The translations under genes and the position numbers were made by a program. Below are positions 45,120-55,002 of a DNA stretch of 64,000 nucleotides, piece by piece. The notes under the pieces are model-generated. The model ran no database searches. It was not told the DNA's origin and saw only the letters and a program-made list of their open reading frames with translations. The first letter of the stretch is position 1. Each line of letters begins with the position of its first letter. The stretch is taken from assembly GCA_019049505.1 (NCBI GenBank), contig CM032448.1:10883073-10947072 (forward strand). Direction: 5' to 3'. The stretch is from Pachyrhynchus sulphureomaculatus. Taxonomy: Eukaryota > Arthropoda > Insecta > Coleoptera > Curculionidae.

Positions 45120-46860
45120 TATGGAATATAATCACTATAGGTCTCCGATTGCAGATAAACAGGATGAAGAGGTTGAACAATTTTACCAGCAAATAACAGA
45201 AGTCCTAAAAACAATATCAAAACTTGCCTTGACAGTGATAATGGGAGACTTCAACACCAAGAATGGAAGAGGTAGTTCAGGAACTTCTGTAGGACCATAT
45301 GGTCTAAGTGAAAGAAACAACAAAGGCGAACAACTAAACATTTTGAGTGAAGAAATAGGTTATATTATCACTAACATCTTCTTCAAGCTAACACTACGAA
45401 GATTGTACACGTGGAAGTCCCCACTAGACTCACCAGATCATATCACCAGAAATCAAATAGACTATATTCTAGTAAATAAACGTTTTAGAAATAGTGCTGT
45501 ATCTGTCAAAACATATCCCAGTGCTGACATAAACTAGGAATGACAATACCCTGGTAGGGGTTTTAAAAATTATCTTGAAAAAGTTAAAAAGAAAACAGAA
45601 AAACATATACGATATGCGACAATTTAAGGACGAAAATGTAACAAACGTAATTGAAAAAGATCTTAATAAAGAACTCTGAGACATAGATCTAAACGAAGGC
45701 ATAGAATCTGCAATAGAAAAGTTAAATAAAATAACAAGGGGGCTAGAAAATAAGTATGTGTGGAGCAAACACATAAAAGGAAGGAATGGATGACAGATGT
45801 CATTCTAAGACTAATGGAGGAAAGACAGCAGACTACACACACAAATACATAAAGAAATTTGAACAGCTAAAGATAGGTGGAATGGTGAAAGATATAAAGA
45901 GATATAGGAGTTGCAGGGAAAGTATGATAGCTTTAATATCTATTGCAAAATCAAAGACAACTGGCGAACGGAGAACGAAATCAATTGTACGTTTAATAGA
46001 TCATCAAGGAAACGTTGTTATCGATAAAGAAGAGAAACTGAAGGTATGGAAAGACTATATTACAAAGTTAATTTCTGATGCAAGATTAGATCAGCCACAA
46101 TGCTCAACAGACTTGATTGGGTCCTGCATTACCACCGATGAAGTGTGCATTGCAATAAATCAACTAAAAACAGGAAAAGCCTCCTGTCTCGATGAATTCC
46201 ATGGGAAGTTTCTTAAGATCTTAGATGATAATGAGATTAAGTGGCTTACGGCGATCTACAATAAAATCTATAATTTAGGGAGAATACCAAACAGCTGGTT
46301 AAAGTTTTAGTTTATAATCATCCCAAAAATGCAAGAATGCGGAAAATATAGAACAATTAGCCTCATAAACTATCTTTTAAAAATATTTCTGAAAATCATT
46401 CACAGCAGAATATACAAGTTGTGTGAAGAAAACGTGTCAGCTACACAATTTTCGTGATGCCATAGGAACCAGAGAGGCCTTGTTTTCTATGCAGGTTTTG
46501 ATTCAGCGATGTAGAGACGTCAATTGTGACGTATATTTGTACCTGATCGACTACCAAAAGGCCTTTGATATAGTCCAACATCACAAAATGGTCGAAATTC
46601 TGAAAGAGCTTAAGCTAGATGGGAAGGATCTGCGGATTATTAGTAACTTTTACTAGAACCAGATGGTATTTATTAAAGCAAAAGGGGAGCGCTCAGAAGC
46701 AATATCGATTGAGCGTGGAGTAACGCAGGGTTGTGTTTTGTCTCCACTGTTGTTTAATATATACTCTGAGCAAATCTTCAGAGATGCACTGGAAGGGGCT
46801 GATGAAGGAATACTGCTTAATGAGGTGCGAATAAATAGCACTTCGGCAAAATAACGTATA
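45120..46860 (+). pseudogene. RTE-like LINE: endonuclease and partial reverse transcriptase
   Basis: The plus strand begins with an apurinic-type endonuclease: ADKQDEEVEQFYQQITEVLK, then LTVIMGDFNTKNGRGSSGTS (GDFN catalytic motif), GPYGLSERNNKGEQLNILSE and RNQIDYILVNKRFRN. A stop follows at 45537. The next frames carry the linker and RT: CITTDEVCIAINQLKTGKAS, then YLIDYQKAFDIVQHHKMVEI (catalytic Asp), ERGVTQGCVLSPLLFNIYSE and a last segment ending INSTSAK. The fragment stops just before the YxDD block. Frame breaks fall near 45540, 45790, 46310, 46440 and 46655. Its 5' end abuts the mariner remnant near 45115. Confidence 0.85.
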
Positions 46861-46879
46861 CTAAAAATTAAAATCTAAT

Positions 46880-47120
46880 GATGGCACTTCACCATAAATA
46901 TAGCAACAGTATGCCTTACAAACGTGATGGTCGCCTCTCTCGGGAAGGCAATGGCAAACCACCCGTATTATCCTGTCTAGTAAAGCCCTTTCACTTTAGC
47001 TGTTCGGAGCTGGCATTAAACTGTAGGTCCCCTTTGTCTGTGGCACATTTAAAAAGGCACCAACCACAAGCAAGGGCGAGCGAGTCGCCTACGTCCTTAT
47101 CGGATATGGCCCTTCAAGAA
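46880..47120 (+). mobile_element. SINE, copy 1 (body only)
   Basis: Plus-strand copy of the SINE at 49510-49785. Shared words include ggaaggcaatggcaaa, ctggcattaaactgtaggtc, tttaaaaaggcaccaacca and caagggcgag. The tRNA-like head present in the other copy is missing here. It has no coding role. The unclassified element starts 15 bases downstream. Confidence 0.7.
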
Positions 47121-47134
47121 GAAGTATATATAAT

Positions 47135-48608
47135 ACTAGCCGGGCCCGCGGTTTCCGCTCGCGTGGACTTGATTCACCACTATCGTCACTGCTTATTCCT
47201 TATGTTACCCAACGTAATAAAATATCTCCCATTATTTCCCCTTATCTCTCAATATGTCTCCTTATCTCCCATTATCTCTACATAATTTCCATTATCTAGG
47301 CTTATCTCTGCTCCCATTATTTCTCCTTATCTCCCATTATTTCTCCTTATCTCCCATTATCTCACCTTATCTCCCATTATCTAGGCTTATCTCGGTTTAT
47401 CTCTCAATATTTCTCCTTATCTCCCCATTATTTCTCCTTATCTCCCATTATTTATATTTACCTCCCATTATCTCACCTTATCTCCCATTATCTAGGCTTA
47501 TATCGAATTATATAGAACATATGTATAAATTTATAAAAACACGTAAATCGGATAAGTGGTTCTCAAGTGATAAGCGCACTAATGGACAGACAGACAGACA
47601 GAGAGACGTTGCATATTATATATATTATTATATCTTTGCTACATGATATTGTTTCATATTTAATGCTTTAGGCAGTGTATTGCAAGAGAACGCGCTAGCG
47701 GCGAACTTTTCCCCGACTTGATTCACTATTATCGTCACTGCTTATTCCTTATGTCACCTAACGTAATAAAATATATCCTATAACCGGGCCAGAGAATATA
47801 TGTATGTTTAAAAAAAAAGCACGTAAATCGGATAAGTGGTTCTCCAGTGATAAGCGCACTAACGGACAGACAGAGAGACGTTACATTTTATATATATTAT
47901 ATATATTCTTTGCTACATGATATTTGTTCCATATTTAATGGTTTAGCATGTTTTAAAAAAAAGCACGTAAATCGGATAAGTGGTTCTTCAGTGATAAGCG
48001 CACAAACGGACAAACAGACAGAGATACGTTGCATTTTATATATATTATAGATGTAATAAAATATATATCTATACCTGGTCAGAGAATATATGTATGAATT
48101 TAAAAAAATCACGTAAATCGGATCAGTGGATCTCGGGGAATAAGCGCACTAACGGACAGATAGACAGACAGAGAGGATGTTGCAATTTATATATATTATA
48201 GATATAGATTATTATTATTATTATATAACCTGGCCAAAGAATATATGTATGAATTTAAAAAAAAGACACATAAATCGGATATGGGGTTTTCGCCTGATAA
48301 GCGTACTAATGGACAGACAGACAGACAGACAGAGAGACATTGCATTTTATATATATTTAGATTATAGATATTCTTCTGCTACATAATATTGTTCCATATT
48401 TAATGGTTTAGGCTGTGTATTGCAAGGGAACACGCTAACGGCAAACTTTTTTCCGACTTTATTCACTATTTTAGGTCACTATTCATTCCTTATGATACCT
48501 ATCGTAATAAAATATAGCCTATAACCTGGCCAGAGAACATTGTATGTTTTAAAAAAAAAGTACGTAAATCGGATAAGTGGTTCTCCAGTGATAGGCGCAC
48601 TAACGGAC
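47135..48608. mobile_element. Unclassified interspersed element, copy 3 (ends in gap)
   Basis: It starts actagccgggcccgcggttt, has the tctcccattattt minisatellite (47223-47490), and then four or more modules with acgtaaatcggataagtggt and gacagacagacagagag. It runs into the assembly gap at 48609 within a cactaacggac word, just where the gacagaca tail should start. Structure and order match copies 1 and 2. Confidence 0.75.
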
Positions 48609-48708
48609 NNNNNNNNNNNNNNNNNNNNNNNNNNNNNNNNNNNNNNNNNNNNNNNNNNNNNNNNNNNNNNNNNNNNNNNNNNNNNNNNNNNNNNNNNNNN
48701 NNNNNNNN
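48609..48708. other. Assembly gap, 100 N
   Basis: Exactly 100 N, the usual placeholder for a gap of unknown size. The left flank is a low-complexity gacagaca-type tail, which would explain an assembly break. Confidence 0.98.
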
Positions 48709-48716
48709 GCGAGTAT

Positions 48717-49265
48717 ACTGACATTATAAAGATCTCGTCACGTCGTGTCTACTACATTTTGTACGAAGGTTTGAGTATGAGAAAGCTTTCCGCTGGATGG
48801 GTGCCGCGTTTATTAACAATCGACCGAAAACGCATTCGAATGAAGATTTCCCACACTTGTTTAAACATAATTCCAGTAATTTCTCCGACGTATCATAACA
48901 GTACGTCAAACATGGATTCATCATTACACGCCAAAGATGAAGGAAGAGTCGAAACAGTGAGTGGAAGCAGGTGAAAGTGCGCCCAAGAAATCAAAAACGC
49001 TGCTGATGAAAGCAGGAAAAGCCATGGCTGCAGTTTTTTGGGGATTCTCATGGTGTTGTGCATCTCGTAAAAAAGAAAGTGCTTTTTCATCACGATAATG
49101 CACCTTGACACACGTCGCGGATTGTTGCTGCAAAACTGCCTGAGCTTGACTTCGAAATGCTTCCACATCACTGTATTCACCAGTTTGGCTCTCAGCGATT
49201 ATTTCTTGTTTCCACGTACTAAAAAAATGGCTTGCTGGATAAAAATTCATTTCAAACGATCAAAT
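48717..49265 (+). pseudogene. Mariner transposase fragment
   Basis: Plus-strand pieces in order: SMRKLSAGWVPRLLTIDRKR, VHHYTPKMKEESKQ, SAPKKSKTLLMKAGKAMAAV, a piece reading FFHHDNAP-like around 49086 (second catalytic block), PELDFEMLP (49138), and a segment near 49200-49265 matching the LFPxxKKWLAG and KFxSNDQIKAET C-terminal landmarks. At least four frame breaks. This is the DD34D mariner type, closest among the copies here to the one at 52.4-54.8 kb. The N-terminus is lost in the gap. Confidence 0.78.
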
Positions 49266-49509
49266 TAAAGCGGAAACGTTCTTGACCAATTAAAATTCAT
49301 AATTTAAGTCCGTCGTAAGCGGATCAATACCAATTTAAGTACATTTCAAAATAAAATCGAACGAACTGAACGAAAAGGCAACAACCGATGATACGTGACT
49401 TGAAAATTTAAACTTTTTGTCATATTTTAAGTAACATTACATCGTAACTAAGTTTCTAAAATACCTTCAAAATATTTTTCTTCTTGAACTGACATCTCCG
49501 ATACGAAAA
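49266..49509. other. Short unassigned stretch
   Basis: AT-rich sequence between the mariner and the SINE; probably the mariner 3' region. No gene seen. Confidence 0.35.
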
Positions 49510-49785
49510 TAGGCGATCTTCTCGCCTTTGCCTATGGTTGGTGCCTTTTTAAGTATTTCCGCAGACAAAAGGGACCTACAGTTTAATGCCTGTCCCTTTA
49601 CTAGGCGTAATACTACGGTTGATTTGCCATTGCCTCCCCGAAAGAGGCTCCCGTCACGTTGTAAATTTTATTTTATTTTATTATTAATTTTTCTTTTCTT
49701 ATTATTATTCCCCGAGCGTAGTTACGAACTCGGGTCGCTGGCGTAGAAAGCAGACACCTTAATCGTTACACTACGGCCGCCTCTA
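49510..49785 (-). mobile_element. tRNA-derived SINE, copy 2 (with tRNA-like head)
   Basis: On the minus strand it starts ggcggccgtagtgtaacgat with an A-box-like tagtgtaacgattaaggtg, and a B-box-like gacccgagttcgtaa lies about 30 bases on. A TTATTATT/AAAT-rich linker is followed by a body with gcctctttcggggaggcaat, aggcattaaactgtaggtcc and ttaaaaaggcaccaaccata. This is the arrangement of a tRNA-derived SINE with internal pol III promoter. The body matches 46880-47120. Confidence 0.78.
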
Positions 49786-50590
49786 CAAAATACTTTTACT
49801 TGCAAAAAATCTTGGTTGAAGCTGTCAAAGATGTTCATATTTTCTATAATAGATGGCTTCACATGAAAAACAAGCATAATTTTGAAGCAGTTGAGGAATC
49901 AGGATACCTAGTTTTTTTGGTTATGTGTAAATAATTAAATTACGTATTAATATTGTTATGAAGAATTTTATTTCTGAACTATGAAAATTCTTTGTACAAT
50001 TAATAATATTTTTTCTTCCTTTACAGGTATGTGACCATCTTAATTTATCTGGCAAATTAACTAAACGTAAGTACTTACTCTGCATGAAATAATTAATTAT
50101 TACTTATCTTACTCTGTTTTACTAAACTTATATTGCTCCAAAATCATAGGTTCCTTAGCCTTTTTATTTTTTTTTAACAGTTGTATTGTATTGACTTAAC
50201 ATACATAGCGGTAGACTATCGTAAATGAGAAAGTATGGTCTTCTTGATCTAACAACTCTGAAAACTGAAAAGATAAAAAAATCTCGGAGAGTGATTTTTT
50301 CACGACTACTGTACCACTTCTAGCAAAAGACTCAATTGTAAGTAAACATTTTTTATTCTTCAGTTTGTTTTACAGTAGACGAACCAACCAAAGATAGACT
50401 TGAAACATAAATGGCTGCTACTCAGCAAGGAATAAAAAAAATCTCTTGAAGGCGTAAGAACTTCAGACGTACCTATTTCATTAGCTAATCTTCTTGTAAA
50501 TTCTACATACTACAGCAATATGGCATCCAAACTCGTGTGCTCAGTTGTTGTGAAGCGTTTATCTCTCCTCTGTTGGCCACTTTTGACTGT
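49786..50590. other. Stretch free of recognised repeats
   Basis: About 800 bases in which I recognise no mobile element, which makes it the most promising place for host sequence. It holds the exon-like segment at 50027-50066. Confidence 0.4.
50027..50066 (+). other. Candidate 40-nt internal host exon
   Basis: The segment is preceded by a pyrimidine-rich tract and AG (attttttcttcctttacag ending 50026) and followed by a consensus donor gtaagt (50067). One frame is open across it (VCDHLNLSGKLTK), with one base left over for the next exon. A (possible) branch-like ttaata lies upstream. I do not recognise the peptide. It could equally be a chance match to splice consensus; a 40-nt exon is small but within the range of real microexons. 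Confidence 0.3.
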
Positions 50591-50599
50591 CTAAAATTA

Positions 50600-51510
50600 A
50601 TATGGATCAGTGGAAGTTAAAATTCGTCTGGTAAAATCCGAAAGCATAAAAATAACCCAAGATGTAAGATAGGGATGCATTTCTCACCACTTTTGTTTAA
50701 TTTTTATTCTGATGCTGTGTTTAATAAGGCCACGTATGAATCCATTGAAGGGATAACAGTTAATGGGAGTACACTGCACAACGGTATGCTGATACTGTTC
50801 TATTAGCAAATAATATCAAAGATCTCCAGCAACTGATCAATGGAGTCGTAAGAGCCAGCGAAAGAATTGGATTAACTATGAATATAAGAAAAGTCAAATG
50901 GATGGCAATAAGAAAGAAAAATCTACCACCAGAATCCCTCGAAATCAAAGACAACACCTTAGAACAGGTCTCTACTTTAAAATTTTTTTTTCGGAACCAA
51001 TATAAATGAGAAGTGGGACCCAAGAAAGGAAATATATTCCCGAATTGAACAGGCTCTAGTAATATACATGAATATGAATAAATTTTGTGTTATTGTATGG
51101 ATGTGAGTACTGGAAAAATACCGGGCTCAGAGAAATGACTGGAATCTTTTGAAATGTACATTTATAGACGCCTTCTTCGCATCTCTGGGTACAGAAAGAA
51201 AAACCCAGAAGTACTGGAAAGAATGAACAAAATGAAAGAATTTCTAATAACTATAAAAATGAGAAAAACTCAGTACTTTGGACATATAATGAAGGGCCTA
51301 AAGTACAAATTGCTACCTCTAATTATTGAAGGCAAAATAAATTGCAAACAATCGATCGGAAGACGATAGAATTCTTGGCTGAAGAATATAAGGTGGTTTG
51401 GATGTGGTTCGAGTGATATTTTTCGAGCAGCAGTTTCTAAAGTTCATTCAGCTATATGGATCGCCAACCTTCGTGAGGAGACGGCGTTGTAAGAAGAGCT
51501 GGATTATTGA
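50600..51510 (+). pseudogene. RTE-like LINE 3' fragment
   Basis: Decayed plus-strand RT with PLLFNFYSDAVFNKATYESI, a YADT-like remnant (RYADTVLLANN, 50788) in place of YADD, LQQLINGVVRASERIGLTMN and the C-terminal YIYRRLLRISGYRKKNPEVL. It ends with KTQYFGHIMKGLKYKLLPLI, WFGCGSSDIFRAAVSKVHSA and a stop near 51490. At least six frame breaks. One base of the YADD codons appears deleted. It is 5'-truncated. Confidence 0.78.
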
Positions 51511-51621
51511 TTGTTTAAAAAATAGATTACACCTCTAACTAGCTCATCTGAAGAGAGTTCAGCAAGTCTATTAAATGCAGAAGTTGTAGAGTTTTCAAAT
51601 ATTTTTTTATGGAGTTACAAC

Positions 51622-51810
51622 AAAAACAAATACGCTTCGCGCCTTTGGGATTTGAGACAAATTTTAATTTTTTTTTAAAGAAACACGACGTATATTAATC
51701 TTCGGTTTAATACAATAATTCTGTAAAACAGAGAATATGTATGGTGTTCCTTTAAAAAAAAAAATTAAAATTTCTCTCAAATCTCAAAAGCACGAAGCGT
51801 ATTTGTTTTT
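51622..51810. mobile_element. Small palindromic element (MITE-like)
   Basis: Outer sequences are an inverted repeat: aaaaacaaatacgcttcg on the left and cgaagcgtatttgttttt on the right. The inverted match continues inwards through a tttgagacaaattttaatt / aattaaaatttctctcaaat pair to a small loop. Total 189 bp, non-coding. Class uncertain; target duplication not clear. Confidence 0.7.
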
Positions 51811-52390
51811 CTAGATACATAATAAGATACATAGATCACAATTCTTGTTATATCTAGAAATGCTCATATATATTTTTATAGGGTTATAGGGTTAAATAAG
51901 GGAGAATAAATGATTTTTCTAGCTTTGCACATTTAAATTTTGATAATAGTAAGTTAAATCTAAATAATAGTATAAAAATGAATTTTTTCAAAGAGTGAAA
52001 TAAAAGATGTATAAGAAATATTTGTTAAAAACAGTTGTAAAAATAGAGAAACACAACAGGAATACACACTTTATTAAAGGCAAAGAAGAATCCTCAGCTT
52101 AAATACATTTTTGAAGAATGGATTTAACCGCTGCTAGCTGAAAGAGATGAAAATTAGCAGAAACGAAGAACAAAAAATATAAAAAAAGTTTTCTCCTTTC
52201 GTCCAAAATATGATATTATTACTATTGCAAAGAGACTTAAATTCATTCTGCTTAATGCATTTTTTACAAATACAATCTTTCAACCTTACAATCCATAAAA
52301 GGAAAATGCCATGTAAAAAATCGAGGGTCGTTCTGTTTCCAGATTAACTGGTACTATATTTTCAACAATTTCCTTCATTATGTCCAACTA
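51811..52390. other. Unassigned AT-rich stretch
   Basis: No coding remnant or repeat recognised between the palindromic element and the mariner terminus. Confidence 0.4.
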
Positions 52391-52469
52391 CAGATCAGTC
52401 AATAAGTTTTGAAAACGGAAATAAAACAAGATGAATTAATGAATCGAAATATATTTAGTCTTCAGTATA

Positions 52470-52857
52470 ATCCCCCTAAAGCCCAATACATTGTTGTATT
52501 GTAATTGTATTGTTTGTCCCATCTCTGAAGTAGTTTTCCGAAAGACCTTCAAATTACCTGTCTACGGATTACCTCATTATTTGTTGAAAAAAAAAAAAAA
52601 AAAACGCTTCCCACGTAGAAATCTTTTGAAGTTTGGGAACAGATGGAAGTTAGGCAGAGCCAGATCTGACGAATAGGGTGGACGTTCCAACAATTCGTAC
52701 TTTAATGCGACCAGTTTTTGCCGTTGCCAAAGCACCTCTGCGAGCAGGTGCATCGTCATGATGAGACATGATTTTTTTCTTCTACAAACCGGGTTTTTTC
52801 TCACGAATTTTCTCATCCAACTGGTTCAAAAGCTTGCAGTATTACTCTCCTGAGATT
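52470..52857 (-). pseudogene. Mariner transposase, C-terminal part
   Basis: Minus-strand pieces: LLNQLDEKIREK (52805-52840), a piece with CLIMTMHLLAEVLWQRQKLV where the second catalytic block should be (HQDNAPAH has been lost through a frame change), and LVALKYELLERPPYSSDLAL then FHLFPNFKRFLRGKRF with the third catalytic Asp in SSDLA. The homopolymer A run at 52587 disrupts the C-terminus. Confidence 0.8.
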
Positions 52858-53370
52858 ACTATACCAGATCTCTTATATGTTTTCGAGGTAGCTGAAACAA
52901 AACGAATTCAGTTTTAGTTTTGCTCTATCAGTTCTCATTTTTTCCTTAACTTCAAAAAAAGAGGTTTTGAAGACATGTGTAACCATAATACTCGAGAGAA
53001 ACGTGGATTTTATGTGTTAGATGACCAAAACTATATGCCTGTTGGTTAGTAGGCTTCCATAAACCCAAAACACCATGACCCCAGGTATGAAGGCATGTAT
53101 AACCATGGAATTCGAGGGAAATGTGGATCTTATGAATCGGATGACAAGACAAGTGAGCCAAACCAGCAGACTTATATAACCCGATAACGCCATAGCCCCC
53201 TAACTCATATAACCATATAACCTGATAACCCCATAACCCTATAACCCTATACCCTTAAACCGAATAACCCAGTAGTAACTTAACCCTGGGCGTGCAAACT
53301 TTCATATAATCAAGTGAGTAGACCTCCAATAACTACGTAATACAAAGGATAAGAGAGCCAAGAATGCAGA

Positions 53371-53446
<76 letters not shown>

Positions 53447-53990
53447 CATACACATATAGGATACCTTCCTTGGTCTGGAAAAAAAATATACTGAACCAGT
53501 TCTTTTGAAAGCTGCTTTTCATATCAGATCGTATCTCAGCGATATTGAATATATTTTCTGATCCAAATGTGGTTATAGGAATATTGGGTTCAAGATTATA
53601 GGGTTAGAGGGTTATGGCGTTCTAAGGTTATGAGAATATGTAAATCCAATGGTTTGGCTCACTTGTTTTGTTATCTGATTCATCAGATCCACACTTCCCT
53701 CGAGTTCCGTTATACGTGCCTTCATATCTTGGTTCATGGTGTTTTGGGCTTATGGGGTTATGAGGTTGGATGGTTTTGGGTTCATGGAATCCTATTAATC
53801 TACAGGCATATAGTCTTCGTCATCTCATACATAAAATTCAAATTTACAACTTGTTTTGTGGTTATACATGTCTTTATTACTTTTTTTTTGTTTTTTCAGA
53901 TTAGAGAAAAAATGAGAAGTGATGGAGCAAAACTAAAACTGATTTTGTTTTCAGCGACCCCGAAAATGTATAAGACACCTTGTCTAGTCT
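52858..53990. mobile_element. Fold-back element inside the mariner
   Basis: Two arms of roughly 450 bp face each other: 52858-53330 and 53560-53990. Paired landmarks, with the right copy read in reverse complement, include gctgaaacaaaacgaattca, ttttagttttgctctatcag, gtgtaaccataatactcgag, ccaaaacaccatgacc, ggcatgtataaccatgga and gtgagccaaaccagcag. The loop holds ataacccc-type short repeats and a (TA)n tract. No coding capacity. The long arms and repeated short words are as in fold-back type elements; class otherwise unknown. Confidence 0.78.
53373..53441. repeat. (TA)n tract in the fold-back loop
   Basis: A TA tract of about 69 bases at the centre of the inverted repeat; it would sit in the loop of the hairpin. 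Confidence 0.92.
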
Positions 53991-53994
53991 TCGG

Positions 53995-54590
53995 TATATG
54001 AATAAATAGTTTTGAATTCCAGGAAACTGATGCCATAATTTTTATGGACGATTTTGACCAGTTTGGCTGCTTTGGAGCTGAACAACATGGCTCAGTCCGC
54101 TGTGCGGTTTATTGTCGTAGTTCAGGATTATACCAGTAAACTCAAATCCCATCCATAGTTACAAATTGATGCACAAAATCAATTTTATTCTTTGTGAAAC
54201 GAGCCAATAGTTTAGAAAGTTTCTCTCGAGTGCGTTTTTGTTCCGATGTTAGCAAATGTGGCACCCATCTTGTGAATAACTTTCTCCTACCCAAAACATT
54301 AGTTAAGATCTCGTGAACTGATCTATGTGAGATGCCTATAGTCTCAGCTCACGGTTAATCGACGGTTTTCCATTACCAGTTTCTTCAGTTGTTGCAGGTT
54401 TTGGGCTTCCTGAACGTGGATCATCATTGACGCTTGTACGCCCACCTTTCTACTCTTGAATCCCTCTATGAATGGTTGGAAATGAAGGAGCAGATTCCTT
54501 TAATACTTTCAGGAACTTTGCATAGATTTTAGTTGCCAATAAACCTTCCAAAACAACACTGCGCGATATTCCATTTTTTCCATTTTTAAA
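53995..54590 (-). pseudogene. Mariner transposase, N-terminal part
   Basis: Minus-strand pieces from 54585 downwards: MEKMEYRAVL, KVLKESAPSFPTIHRGIQE, GGRTSVNDDPRSGSPKPATT, a linker ending in the DFVHQFVTMDG first catalytic Asp (54160-54190), WYNPELRQ, and EPCCSAPKQPNWSKSSIKIM followed by ASVSWNSK at the fold-back boundary. Frame breaks and stops are numerous. It joins in order to the C-terminal part at 52470-52857. Confidence 0.8.
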
Positions 54591-54900
54591 AAGACTTGAA
54601 CACGTCTGCTTTAACCAGCTGAGAAACAATGAATGACTTGACAGATCGACTTGAAATTGAGCGTGGGTTCATATGACAGATGAAGTTTCAAAATGGTGTT
54701 CAATATTTGGCTCAAGTGGTGCCCCATAGGTGTCGCTTTCAAAACTTATTGACTGACCTGATACTTTGCCTCATTTAAATTTCTCCTAAAAAATATTGTT
54801 TTTAATACTCTATTGTTGGCCAGTGTGTTTTTTTTTCTGGTATCGCTCGAGGGTTTTCATTGCCCTATAAGTAAATATTTTTCTATTATAAACTTTGGCC

Positions 54901-54901
<1 letters not shown>

Positions 54902-54995
<94 letters not shown>
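54902..54995. repeat. (TA)n tract at left edge of the PLE at 55-58 kb
   Basis: A TA tract of about 94 bases with one AATATA interruption directly adjoins the PLE terminus (gttttgacgaatgttctcac). Confidence 0.93.
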
Positions 54996-55002
54996 GTTTT
55001 GA

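Larger units (their letters stand above)
52391..54760 (-). mobile_element. Mariner element with both inverted termini, split by a fold-back element
   Basis: The left terminus cagatcagtcaataagtttt and the right terminus aaaacttattgactgacctg are inverted repeats of about 25 bases. The left end directly follows TA; the right end has AT rather than TA. The DD34D-type mariner transposase reads on the minus strand in two parts on either side of a fold-back insertion. Without the insertion the element would be about 1.25 kb, the usual mariner size. Confidence 0.85.

Noticed and set aside
7586..48608. CRISPR-like array suggested by regularly spaced cacgtaaatcggataagtgg repeats in the unclassified element
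   Set aside because: Spacers between repeats are themselves conserved, module length is ~280 bp, and the context is a eukaryotic interspersed repeat.
53200..53290. Telomere-like ataaccctataaccc words
   Set aside because: Irregular, only a few units, and part of the fold-back arm. They do not match the TTAGG repeat expected for most insects.
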